From the NCBI GenBank assembly GCA_030748555.1, contig JASMLT010000010.1:1-43393 (forward strand): a stretch of 43,393 bases of DNA. The letters run 5' to 3'. Source of the DNA: Acidimicrobiales bacterium (lineage in GTDB: Bacteria > Actinomycetota > Acidimicrobiia > Acidimicrobiales > MedAcidi-G1). Of this stretch, positions 31,625-39,521 are shown piece after piece. The stretch's first letter is position 1. Every line of letters begins with the position of its first letter. A program made the position numbers and the translations under genes. The notes below the pieces were generated by a model. The model worked only from the letters and a program-made list of their open reading frames with translations, searched no databases and was not told the DNA's origin.

Positions 31625-33636
31625 AAACAAATTTCCCATACAAGTTAGATCAATTTCAAAAAAAGGCATTCGAATCGTTGGATGCTGAAAATTCAGTTTT
31701 GATAACAGCTCCAACTTCTAGCGGGAAGACTCTCGTAGCAGAGTACGCAATCGGAAAAGCCCTTGAAGAATCTAAATGCCTTTACTACACCGCGCCGATA
31801 AAAGCTTTATGTAATCAAAAATTCCGTGATTTCTCGTATCAGTTCGGCGAAGAAAATGTAGGTCTCGTAACGGGAGATCATTCAATAAGGAACGATTCAA
31901 AAATTCTTGTAATGACTACTGAGGTTTTACGGAACATGCTTTACACAACAAAAGGAGTTCCCGAAGATCTTTACTGTGTGGTTCTCGATGAGATTCACTT
32001 CTTGGAAGACCCATATCGCGGAGCTGTCTGGGAAGAGATTATTTTGACGTTACCAAGAAGAGTCCTACTTGTTGCTCTATCGGCAACGGTGTCAAATGCG
32101 GACGAACTTACCGATTGGATACGTTCAGTTAGGGGGGATATCGACCAAATAAGCCGCGATGTCCGCCCTGTCCCTTTAAAGAGTCATTTTCTAGCTTCTG
32201 AAAAGCGGAAAAATTTTCAATTAACCAACATTGAAATACTGAAAAATGGGAAACCCAATACTAAAGGGCAAATGTTTAAGAATATGTATAAGGGGAGAGA
32301 AAGGCGACATTCTAAACTTTGGACGGTTCCGCGTAGAAGTGAGATTGTGGCCGAGTTGAATAAGTTGGGAATGCTGCCGTCGATTTTTTTCATCTTCAGC
32401 AGAAAGGGATGTGATGAAGCTAGGGATTTAATGGTTCGATACGTCGGGTCACTCAACAATAAAGATGAAGGGAATAAAGCCAGAGCTTATGCTGAAGAAA
32501 AGTTTCGTTCACTCACGGCAGAGGAAAAGAAAGTTTTAAGCGTTGATTCTCTTTTGGAGGGTATTGAAAAAGGTTTCGCTTCTCATCATGCTGGACTACT
32601 ACCAGTGTTTAAACAAACGATTGAAGAATTATTTTCTTTGGGTTTACTCAAATTGGTATTTGCTACAGAAACCCTAGCTGTCGGAGTGAATCTGCCTGCA
32701 AAATCAGTAGTCCTAGAAAAGTTAACCAAATTCAATGGTGAAAGTCATGACCTGCTCAAACCGAGTCAATTCACACAATTGACCGGTAGAGCAGGGAGGC
32801 GAGGAATAGATGACGAAGGGCACAGCTTTACGTGCTGGTCTCCATTTGTGCCTTTTAGTGAAGTTGCGGATCTGGTCATGAGCAAAGAATTTGCCCTGAC
32901 TTCTGCTTTTACGCCGACTTATAACATGTTGGCAAACCTGCTATCGACTCGCACTGAAGTGGAAGCTGCAGAATTGTTAGCGAATTCCTTCGCACAATTC
33001 CAATGGGTCAGAAATACCAGAAACATAAATTCTGGACTCCTCGAAGAAGTAGCACTTCGTAGAAATGTATTAGAAGCAACTGGGTTAGCTGATGGTTGGA
33101 GTTTAACTGAGGAGGGTATGCCGTTAAAAAAGATCTTTAATGAATCTGACCTGTTAGTCACACGTGCTATCTCTGATGGGATCTTTGAAGGATTAGAACC
33201 CGCAGAATTGGCTGCTCTTGTTTCGTGCTTGATTTTCAGAAATAGGCGGCATGATTCAAAGGCAGGGAAAAGGCGAAATGGAGAACGTTATACAAATAGC
33301 CGGATCGACGACTTGATATTGTTAAGTGCTGAAATTGAAAGAATAGAAACTGGATACGGGCTTGAACCAGTCACCTCTCCTGATGCAGGGTTCGCTAAAG
33401 TTGTATTTGATTGGGTATCCGGTAGGACTTTAAGTGAAGTTTTAACGAGAGAGTTCACGGGAGGAGAGTTTGTAAGAAACGTGAGGCTCTCAATTGATTT
33501 ACTGCATCAAATTTCTAATGTTTCAAGCCCTGAGACATCAGAACTGGCTAGACAGGCGATTGGATCAATGGAGCGAGGTGTTGTTTCCTTAAGTGGAGAA
33601 TTTGAATCAGAACTCCTACAAGGAGAAAGTTCGTAG
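31621..33636 (+). CDS. helY: HelY-type Ski2-like DEIH-box helicase, short form
   Basis: The 671-residue superfamily 2 helicase has APTSSGKT (30-37), TAPIKALCNQKF, LDEIHFLED (Asp123-Glu124-Ile125-His126), ALSATVSN and QLTGRAGRRGID, in order. It is related to Ski2/Mtr4 RNA helicases and to mycobacterial HelY, which also follows tatC. The mycobacterial protein has about 900 residues, so this one is some 230 shorter, mainly C-terminal to the helicase core. The frame is closed by a normal stop with the next ATG adjacent, so it looks like a real short form rather than a frameshift. Confidence 0.92.
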   Translation: MKTNFPYKLDQFQKKAFESLDAENSVLITAPTSSGKTLVAEYAIGKALEESKCLYYTAPIKALCNQKFRDFSYQFGEENVGLVTGDHSIRNDSKILVMTTEVLRNMLYTTKGVPEDLYCVVLDEIHFLEDPYRGAVWEEIILTLPRRVLLVALSATVSNADELTDWIRSVRGDIDQISRDVRPVPLKSHFLASEKRKNFQLTNIEILKNGKPNTKGQMFKNMYKGRERRHSKLWTVPRRSEIVAELNKLGMLPSIFFIFSRKGCDEARDLMVRYVGSLNNKDEGNKARAYAEEKFRSLTAEEKKVLSVDSLLEGIEKGFASHHAGLLPVFKQTIEELFSLGLLKLVFATETLAVGVNLPAKSVVLEKLTKFNGESHDLLKPSQFTQLTGRAGRRGIDDEGHSFTCWSPFVPFSEVADLVMSKEFALTSAFTPTYNMLANLLSTRTEVEAAELLANSFAQFQWVRNTRNINSGLLEEVALRRNVLEATGLADGWSLTEEGMPLKKIFNESDLLVTRAISDGIFEGLEPAELAALVSCLIFRNRRHDSKAGKRRNGERYTNSRIDDLILLSAEIERIETGYGLEPVTSPDAGFAKVVFDWVSGRTLSEVLTREFTGGEFVRNVRLSIDLLHQISNVSSPETSELARQAIGSMERGVVSLSGEFESELLQGESS

Positions 33637-34245
33637 ATGAGCCTAAAAAAAGGTCAAAGTTGGGGATTTCCAGCTCCGCTACCCAGCGATGGTGTGATTG
33701 TGTATAGCAACAAAGAGCTATTAGAGAAAGTCATTAGCCACAAAAGAGCTGGGGTGAGTTTGCCTGTCTTCGGCTTGTTGGGTGGAGATTTGTGGCGCAC
33801 TCTTGGGGGACGTCATGAGGAGAATCGACTATATAACGAAAACGCTATTACCGTGAATGTAGATCTTGGTTGTGTTTTGCTTGATGGAAAAATCTACTGG
33901 TTCTGTGCTCACATGCTCATCGGCAACAAGTTTTTTGGAAACAAGGTTTTCGTTTCAAATGCTGCACATTATGGAAAAAGTAATCCCGCACCGAAAGCCC
34001 ATCCAGGGGATGGGAAATTCGACATACTGAAAGTTGAATTATCTGCGATGCAGACCATTAAGGCTCTGAAACGAATTTCAGCAGGTTCTCATGTCCCTCA
34101 TCCTGGGATTACGTACGAAAGAGTCGAATCTATACAATTTTCATTCGATCAAAAGATGAAAGTTGAAATCGATGGACAAAGGATCGGCAAATTCGCAAAT
34201 ATGTCATTACGTATTGAAAATGAAGCGTTAAGAGTAGTCGTTTAA
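33637..34245 (+). CDS. Degenerate diacylglycerol/lipid-kinase-like protein
   Basis: The 202-residue protein resembles the second half of the DAGK/YegS family. VFGLLGGDLWRTLGG mirrors the family LGTGNDLARTLG. VNVDLG precedes a beta domain with AHPGDGKFDILKVE, GSHVPHPGI, VEIDGQRIG and EALRVVV, all typical of the C-terminal domain. Where the kinase GGDGT motif should lie, about 22 residues upstream, the sequence reads YSNKE, so ATP binding is not expected. It starts directly after the helY stop. It may be a lipid-binding pseudokinase; no function is claimed. Confidence 0.7.
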   Translation: MSLKKGQSWGFPAPLPSDGVIVYSNKELLEKVISHKRAGVSLPVFGLLGGDLWRTLGGRHEENRLYNENAITVNVDLGCVLLDGKIYWFCAHMLIGNKFFGNKVFVSNAAHYGKSNPAPKAHPGDGKFDILKVELSAMQTIKALKRISAGSHVPHPGITYERVESIQFSFDQKMKVEIDGQRIGKFANMSLRIENEALRVVV

Positions 34246-34267
34246 ATGATGGTTGAGTGTTAATAAA

Positions 34268-35065
34268 ATGATTTCACAGTTTGTAAATGAAACAACTTTC
34301 GAAAGAGAAAACGAAGATTCTTGGACGGGAAAATTGAATGAAAACTGGAATATCGGCGATACCCCAAATGGTGGTTATTTGTTGTCAGTTGTTTTAAGGG
34401 CAATGCAAGAGCAAGCAGGATCTGAAAATTTACTTTCGGCAAATGCACACTACTTGCGGCCTGGATCCACACATGAGGAAGCAAAAATTGATTCAATACT
34501 CCTTCGCAAGGGAAGCAGCATCTCAACTAGCAGCGGATCACTCACACAGAATGGCAAACTGTCCTTGCAAGTGCTAGCAGCGTTTGGTGACTTGACTGCT
34601 AAAAGGGATTCTTTTGAAGAAATTCAAAAAGAGCCACCTCAAATACCTCCTCCAGATGCATGTCAGAAGAGATCAGCTGAAAACCAGGGTATAAAATTAC
34701 CAATTCAACAAAGAGTGGATGTAAGAATCGCTGAATTGGAGCAGGATTCAGAAAGGTCGGATCTGTACGGTTGGATTAAATTTTGTGACTCTTCCCCCGT
34801 TGATTCACTAGCATTAGCACTTTTCTCTGATGCCTTTCCGCCGTCAATATTTGCGAAACTTGGGCGAGTCGGATGGGTGCCGACAGTTGAGTTAACTGTG
34901 CAAGTGCGATGCATTCCCGTAGAAGGTTGGATAATGGGTCATTTTTTCACTGACGACTTGCAAAACGGCACTATGGTTGAGACGGGTTGTCTTTGGGACA
35001 GCGAAGGCACCCTTGTGGCACAAAGTAGACAACTAGCTTTGATTAAGGGCCTCTCCGAGGGTTAA
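34268..35065 (+). CDS. Thioesterase-like (double hot-dog) protein
   Basis: The 265-residue protein looks like an acyl-CoA thioesterase of the TesB-like/4HBT_3 group. The first hot-dog has NIGDTPNGGYLLSVVLRAM and NAHYLRPGS, and the second has WVPTVELTVQVRCIPVEGWIMGHF followed by WDSEGTLVAQSRQLALIKG. These segments are typical of substrate-binding helices and strands. I use ATG 34268; an in-frame TTG at 34253 adds MSVNK without a better ribosome site. It ends the plus-strand run that started with tatB and is convergent with thiP. Confidence 0.82.
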   Translation: MISQFVNETTFERENEDSWTGKLNENWNIGDTPNGGYLLSVVLRAMQEQAGSENLLSANAHYLRPGSTHEEAKIDSILLRKGSSISTSSGSLTQNGKLSLQVLAAFGDLTAKRDSFEEIQKEPPQIPPPDACQKRSAENQGIKLPIQQRVDVRIAELEQDSERSDLYGWIKFCDSSPVDSLALALFSDAFPPSIFAKLGRVGWVPTVELTVQVRCIPVEGWIMGHFFTDDLQNGTMVETGCLWDSEGTLVAQSRQLALIKGLSEG

Positions 35066-35073
35066 TATTCTTC

Positions 35074-36690
35074 TCAATCTGATTTTCGTGCTAGTTCTAT
35101 GAGGAAGATGCTGAGTGATGTAATACCTGCCAAGATCACAGAAAGTGCCATTGCCTGACCGCGTAGTTCTTCCCCTGGCGTACTTAAAAGCCTGTAAATT
35201 ACCAGCGGGGCGGTAAGAGTGTCGGGGTTCCTTGGCAGAAATGAAGTTGCTCCGAATTCCCCTAACGAGATAGCAAAGGAAAACCCGCCCCCGACTAAAA
35301 ATGAACGGTAAGACAGTTTGAAATCAATATTAAACCAACTCTTAAGAGGGTTTACGCCGAGAAGTTTCGAGTTCTCATAGAACAATGTTGGAATGCGGCG
35401 CATTGAAGGGACAACACTCCTGACAACAAATGGGACACCTAGAAGTGCATGCAGAATCGGTATCATCCACTGGGAGGATCGTAAATCCGCTAAAGGTCCA
35501 TTGAAAGCAAGAAAAATACCAAACCCTATTGTTACCGCGGAGACTCCCAGAGGAATTGATGCTGACACATTTAAAAAAGTTGAAAGTATTTTACTCCCGC
35601 GAACTACAACGATGGAGGTAAGTATTCCAATGAGAACTGCTATGAGTGCTGCTAGCAGGGCGAAGTGCAGCGAGTTCCATAAGGAAGAAATTGGAGTTAT
35701 AGGGATGACATTTGTTTGTTTTGTTAATCCTGTGAAAAAAGCAAAAATATTTGAGTTGCCATGGTTTAGAGATCGTTCAAGAAGAATGAAAATAGGTAAA
35801 CCAAATAAAGAAAAAAGGTAAGTGAAATGGAAAACTATAGTTCTTTTCCGTGGTTTTCTTTTGATCTTGTTAGCGAGGTTCTCATCAGAAGTTGTCTTTT
35901 TCTCGGCTTGTATAAGGATCGACGACAATAAAATTACAAAAAGCAATTGGAGTAGAGCAAAAACACTTGCTGTGCTTATATCACCACGCCATATAGCTTG
36001 TCGCCAGATTTCTGTTTCGATAGTTGAGTTTTTTGGACCTCCAAGAATGAGAATTATCCCAAATGACGTAAGACAGAAAAGAAATATCGTAGTTGCAGCA
36101 GAGAATATTGCAGGGCGTAAACGCGGGAGAGTAATTTGACAAAATGTACCTAGTCTGCTGACTCCAAGAATTCGAGACTGATTTTCAGGGTTTTCGTTCA
36201 AACCTTCCCAAAAAGTAGAAATTATTCGGATTGCGATAGAGGCATTGAAAAAAGTATGTGCAATTAAAATGGCCCATACGGTATGCCGCAAGTTGAGCGC
36301 ACCGCCATCTAGATTGAGCCTCGTGAATACAGCAGTGAATGCACTTCCTACTACAACAGTTGGCAGCACAAAAGGAATTGTTACTAAGGATCTAAGGATC
36401 CTGCTTCCTTTAAATTCATATTTTGCAAATAGATAAATAACTGGAAAAGCAAAAGCGATTGAAAAAACAGTTGAAAGAAAAGCTTGCCAAAGAGTGAACC
36501 AAGCAATAGACCAAAACCTTGTAGTGGTGAAAATCTCACGGATTGGACTGAAAGAATAATCGAAAGCCTCTTTCAAAATATGGAAAACCGGTAGGAAAAA
36601 TAAAAGCGAAAAGAAGGAAATAGGCAATAGTGCAATTCCCCATGCCTTCAAAGGTAGAGAAGATTTCAGCGAAGCACCGTTTCTGTCCAT
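35074..36690 (-). CDS. thiP: Thiamine ABC transporter permease (fused two-domain, ThiP type)
   Basis: The 538-residue protein has about twelve membrane helices in two homologous halves, each with an EAA-type loop (EGLNENPENQSRILGVSRLGTF-like; YENSKLLGVNPLKSWFNID). This is the fused arrangement of ThiP. It overlaps thiB by 25 bases, and the thiB leader has a TPP riboswitch, so thiamine or its phosphate is the likely substrate. An iron-type FbpB permease is similar in fold and is the alternative without the riboswitch. No ATPase gene (thiQ) is found next to it. Confidence 0.88.
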   Translation of the reverse strand: MDRNGASLKSSLPLKAWGIALLPISFFSLLFFLPVFHILKEAFDYSFSPIREIFTTTRFWSIAWFTLWQAFLSTVFSIAFAFPVIYLFAKYEFKGSRILRSLVTIPFVLPTVVVGSAFTAVFTRLNLDGGALNLRHTVWAILIAHTFFNASIAIRIISTFWEGLNENPENQSRILGVSRLGTFCQITLPRLRPAIFSAATTIFLFCLTSFGIILILGGPKNSTIETEIWRQAIWRGDISTASVFALLQLLFVILLSSILIQAEKKTTSDENLANKIKRKPRKRTIVFHFTYLFSLFGLPIFILLERSLNHGNSNIFAFFTGLTKQTNVIPITPISSLWNSLHFALLAALIAVLIGILTSIVVVRGSKILSTFLNVSASIPLGVSAVTIGFGIFLAFNGPLADLRSSQWMIPILHALLGVPFVVRSVVPSMRRIPTLFYENSKLLGVNPLKSWFNIDFKLSYRSFLVGGGFSFAISLGEFGATSFLPRNPDTLTAPLVIYRLLSTPGEELRGQAMALSVILAGITSLSIFLIELARKSD

Positions 36691-37709
36691 ATTTCAGTCC
36701 AATTGTTACGATTGGCGTCGATTTCGGCAGAAGTTATGGAGTTCAAATGACTAGGGATTGTTGGATAAGTCGAAAAAGCGGCTGGCAGAACGGCTTTCTC
36801 CAAAACCGGCATCATAAACATATTAAGGGGGATATCTTCTTGAAAGTCCTGCGATAATAAAAAGTCAAGTAAAGCCTCAGCTTCAGGTATATTTTGCGAG
36901 TTCTTCAAAATCCCCGCGTATTCAATTTGTTTAAAACAACTGTCTTCAATTATTCCGGTCGGAGGGGTTTGAGATGGAGGATTAGAATAGATAAGTTCTG
37001 CTATCGGACTAGAGGCATAAGAAACAACTATTGATTTTTCTCCGCCTCCTGCAATGAAGTCCCCGTAGTATGAACTTTCCCAATCACTTGTTACAGAAAC
37101 ACCATTTTGCTCTAGAGTTTTCCAAAAATTTTCCCAATTGTTCCCAAAGTGCGAAATGGTTGCCAACAGGAAAGCTAAACCTGGCGATGACGTTTCGGGA
37201 TTCTGGACGACTAACAACTTTGCGTATAACGGGTTGAGTAAGTCATCGATACTTTTTGGTGGTGGAAAATTGTCACTGAATGAACTTTTCCAGTAATTGA
37301 GACAAACATGACCGTAATCGACTGGAGTCAAATAGTCAGATTTTTCGTGGTCCAACTCTTTGATAATCTGAGATTGCAGCGGAGATTTGTAAGGGACGAA
37401 AATTTCAGCATCCAGAGCTCTGCCTAGGAACGTATTATCGATTCCGAAAATGACGTCGCCAATTGGATTACTCTTGGTCAAAATCGAAGTTGAGAGTAGT
37501 TGCCCGGTGTCACCTAAAGATAGCTGTTCGACAGTGATACCAGTTTTGGAAGTGAATGTCTCAAACAACCCATCAGAGACTGCAAAGGAATCATGTGTAA
37601 TGAGGGTCACGGATGATTCATTGATTCGATCGGTACTCGGTTGAGAACTCCCACAAGCAAAAATGGCAAATAGTACCGTAATCGCTGGGATGCTTAGATA
37701 TTTTCTCAT
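36666..37709 (-). CDS. thiB: Thiamine-binding lipoprotein of ABC importer
   Basis: The 347-residue solute-binding protein has a lipoprotein signal ending FAC (Cys19). It contains NPIGDVIFGIDNTFLGRAL and PVDYGHVCLNYW, which match ThiB closely, plus TWxEIW-like sequence near its end. It captures thiamine or thiamine phosphates outside the membrane and delivers them to ThiP. The ribosome site GGAGGA (37712-37717) is part of the 3' end of the TPP riboswitch, so translation should fall when thiamine diphosphate is plentiful. Confidence 0.93.
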   Translation of the reverse strand: MRKYLSIPAITVLFAIFACGSSQPSTDRINESSVTLITHDSFAVSDGLFETFTSKTGITVEQLSLGDTGQLLSTSILTKSNPIGDVIFGIDNTFLGRALDAEIFVPYKSPLQSQIIKELDHEKSDYLTPVDYGHVCLNYWKSSFSDNFPPPKSIDDLLNPLYAKLLVVQNPETSSPGLAFLLATISHFGNNWENFWKTLEQNGVSVTSDWESSYYGDFIAGGGEKSIVVSYASSPIAELIYSNPPSQTPPTGIIEDSCFKQIEYAGILKNSQNIPEAEALLDFLLSQDFQEDIPLNMFMMPVLEKAVLPAAFSTYPTIPSHLNSITSAEIDANRNNWTEIWTETVLR

Positions 37710-37711
37710 AT

Positions 37712-37806
37712 TCCTCCGCTGGCATTATCCAGATCAGGTTCCCGGGTCAACTGCCCTCCGAATTCGGATTCAGTCCTCTCAGCTCGGGCGGTCCGAGCTC
37801 CCCGTA
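37712..37806 (-). promoter_or_regulatory. TPP riboswitch (THI element)
   Basis: On the minus strand the leader shows all core THI-box elements in order: CGGGGAGC (from 37804), GCTGAGAGG (37783-37775), a P3 arm with the self-complementary CCGAATTCGG, GACCCGGGAACC, then CTGATCTGGATAATGCCAGC (37737-37718) and GGAGGAA. It binds thiamine diphosphate. Because the last element contains the thiB ribosome site and lies 2-8 bases before the ATG, control of translation initiation is likely. No terminator hairpin with T-run is seen. Confidence 0.95.
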
Positions 37807-37814
37807 TGTCAGTG

Positions 37815-37842
37815 AATATAGTATCCCATGTGAGTTTGTTAA
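37815..37842 (-). promoter_or_regulatory. Candidate promoter of the riboswitch-thiBP operon
   Basis: Minus-strand TTAACA (37842-37837) and TATATT (37820-37815) are separated by 16 bases; each matches the sigma-70 consensus at five of six positions. The predicted start of transcription falls a few bases before the riboswitch core, as expected. This is a sequence match only. Confidence 0.5.
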
Positions 37843-37867
37843 TGTAAATCGTACACATAGGAGAAAA

Positions 37868-38656
37868 ATGGATTTCGATTCAATGCGAGTTCTAGTTACA
37901 GGTGGTGGTACAGGGATTGGACGTGCGTGTGCAGAATCTTTAGCAGCAGAGGGAGCAAAAATTGTAATATGTGGAAGGACTCTCGAAACGCTCGAAAAAA
38001 CAGCTGAAGAAATCCATTCCACCCTTGGTGTCACAGTTGAGTATCTGACATGTGATGTAACAGATGAAGAATCTGTTAGAGATTGTTTATCGAGGGCTGC
38101 TGGACCTTCAGGGAATTTAGCTGGGGTAGTAGCGAACGCTGGTGGAGCTATTGGTCTTGGTAATTACCAAGACTTAAGCGCTGAGCAATACTTGGACACT
38201 TTAAAGCTTAATATTTTGGGGACCATGCATTGCGTGAAACACTCCATTTCTTATCTTGCCAATAACGGTGGAGGATCTTTCATAGGGATGTCCTCGATAG
38301 CTTCTAGTTTGACGCACCGGTTTTTTGGAGCGTACACAGTTTCGAAGGCAGGGATCGAAACAATGATGAAGAATGCGGCTGATGAATACGGAAGTCAAAA
38401 AATCAGGTTCAATGCAGTAAGGCCAGGATTTATCGCGACCGAAATGATGGAAGTAATCCCACGCGATAGTGAGATTTTCAAAAGTTATGTTGAAAACATA
38501 CCGTTAGGTAAAGTTGGGGAACCTGAAGATGTTGCTGCTCTCGTAAAGTTTTTAATAGGGCCGGAATCAAGCTGGATTACTGGTCAAACATTTACCATTG
38601 ATGGTGGACACTCCTTACGAGCAGGGCCTGATTATTCAGAATTTTTCAACAATTGA
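37868..38656 (+). CDS. Short-chain dehydrogenase/reductase
   Basis: The 262-residue SDR has the Rossmann motif VTGGGTGIGRA (near residues 10-20), an NAGG segment (VVANAGGA), catalytic Ser in IGMSSIASS, and YTVSK with catalytic Tyr and Lys. VRPGFIATEMM and TFTIDGGHSLR close the fold. It uses NAD(P)H; the substrate cannot be told. AGGAG (37859-37863) lies just before ATG. It is divergent from the thiamine importer and shares its 60-base upstream region. Confidence 0.93.
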   Translation: MDFDSMRVLVTGGGTGIGRACAESLAAEGAKIVICGRTLETLEKTAEEIHSTLGVTVEYLTCDVTDEESVRDCLSRAAGPSGNLAGVVANAGGAIGLGNYQDLSAEQYLDTLKLNILGTMHCVKHSISYLANNGGGSFIGMSSIASSLTHRFFGAYTVSKAGIETMMKNAADEYGSQKIRFNAVRPGFIATEMMEVIPRDSEIFKSYVENIPLGKVGEPEDVAALVKFLIGPESSWITGQTFTIDGGHSLRAGPDYSEFFNN

Positions 38657-38669
38657 AATAAATTGACTT

Positions 38670-39083
38670 CTAGTTTTCGTCGATAACTTTTTCGCGGGTG
38701 GGGACGCGGCCAACTATGTACCAGATGCCTAAAAAAGCAACCAAAATTACCAAAGCCTTTACCAATGGATTTGTGACTAACAGGAATGTCGCCAAAGCAG
38801 TAAATATAAAGATGGAAGAAACCGCGAAAATCTTTGCCTTTAGCGGCATGCCCAACCCATTGCGGAAGTTCTGAATAGCAGGACCAATTTTCGGAAGGCC
38901 AAGTAGCCATTGTTCAAACCGGGGATTTGAAATTGAAAATAACCAAGCTGCGACAATCATGAAAACAGTTGTCGGAAGGCCTGGAACCACTATTCCGATA
39001 ATTCCTATCGCTACACATACGAAACCCAGAAATGTCAAAGTTGCTTTTTTTGCTTTAGATAAAACTTTTTTCCTAATTGACAA
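38670..39083 (-). CDS. DUF454/YbaN-family inner membrane protein
   Basis: The 137-residue protein has the DUF454 core VVPGLPTTVFMIVAAWLFSISNPRFEQWL followed by LPKIGPAIQNFRNG and PLKAK, then two more hydrophobic helices. E. coli YbaN is the known member; its role is not established. It starts with TTG (39081-39083) with GGTGA upstream, and the next minus-strand gene upstream lies 15 bases away, so the two may be co-transcribed. Four hydrophobic stretches suggest about four membrane passes. Confidence 0.88.
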   Translation of the reverse strand: MSIRKKVLSKAKKATLTFLGFVCVAIGIIGIVVPGLPTTVFMIVAAWLFSISNPRFEQWLLGLPKIGPAIQNFRNGLGMPLKAKIFAVSSIFIFTALATFLLVTNPLVKALVILVAFLGIWYIVGRVPTREKVIDEN

Positions 39084-39098
39084 TTAGTTCACCAACAT

Positions 39099-39422
39099 TT
39101 ATGACGAGAGATCTGAAATATCCATCACAACGAGAATGGAAAGGAGGATAATTACACAAAAATTCACAGTTGCGACTAGCCATTTTAGTTTGTGGTTACT
39201 TTTCCAGAATCTACGGATACTTAGTACATTGAAAAAAATTGCAACCAGGCCAATGGGAAGTCCCAAACCCGCGGTGATTCCGCCAGCGACTCCCACAAGA
39301 GGTAAAAGCCACGGGAAGACTACGTAAGTCAATGTGCACCTAATACCTGAAATGACCATTGAGGTGGAAAAGGTTTTACTAGCTGACTCCAACTCTGTAT
39401 CTTTGGAAATATCAAGACTCAT
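39099..39422 (-). CDS. Small membrane protein, unknown function
   Basis: The 107-residue protein has a hydrophilic N-terminus of about 20 residues, then two adjoining hydrophobic stretches (about 30-66, with PWLLPLVGVAGGITAGLGLPIGLV), a basic turn (RRFWKSNHKLK) and a final helix (about 81-100). I do not recognise the family with certainty. It begins with ATG at 39420-39422 and is probably co-transcribed with the DUF454 gene. A short inverted repeat lies just upstream. Confidence 0.65.
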   Translation of the reverse strand: MSLDISKDTELESASKTFSTSMVISGIRCTLTYVVFPWLLPLVGVAGGITAGLGLPIGLVAIFFNVLSIRRFWKSNHKLKWLVATVNFCVIILLSILVVMDISDLSS

Positions 39423-39434
39423 ACTCTAAGCCTG

Positions 39435-39455
39435 CCATAAAAAAAACATTTATGG
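39435..39455. repeat. Inverted repeat in the divergent gap before the acyl-CoA synthetase
   Basis: CCATAAA (39435-39441) and TTTATGG (39449-39455) are perfect inverted copies separated by 7 mostly-A bases. The repeat lies 13 bases before the minus-strand small membrane gene and about 67 before the acyl-CoA synthetase ATG. It could be an operator for either; a chance AT-rich repeat is possible. Confidence 0.35.
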
Positions 39456-39521
39456 GCAAAACTCCGATCATAATAAGTGGATCAATTGAGGATAGTTTCG
39501 TTTAGGACGGAAGGTAGTTAT

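Noticed and set aside
37803-37811. Sequence ATGTCAGTG resembling the PafBC motif TTGTCRGTG
   Set aside because: The first base differs, no TANNNT lies eight bases downstream, and the site falls between the thiB promoter and riboswitch.
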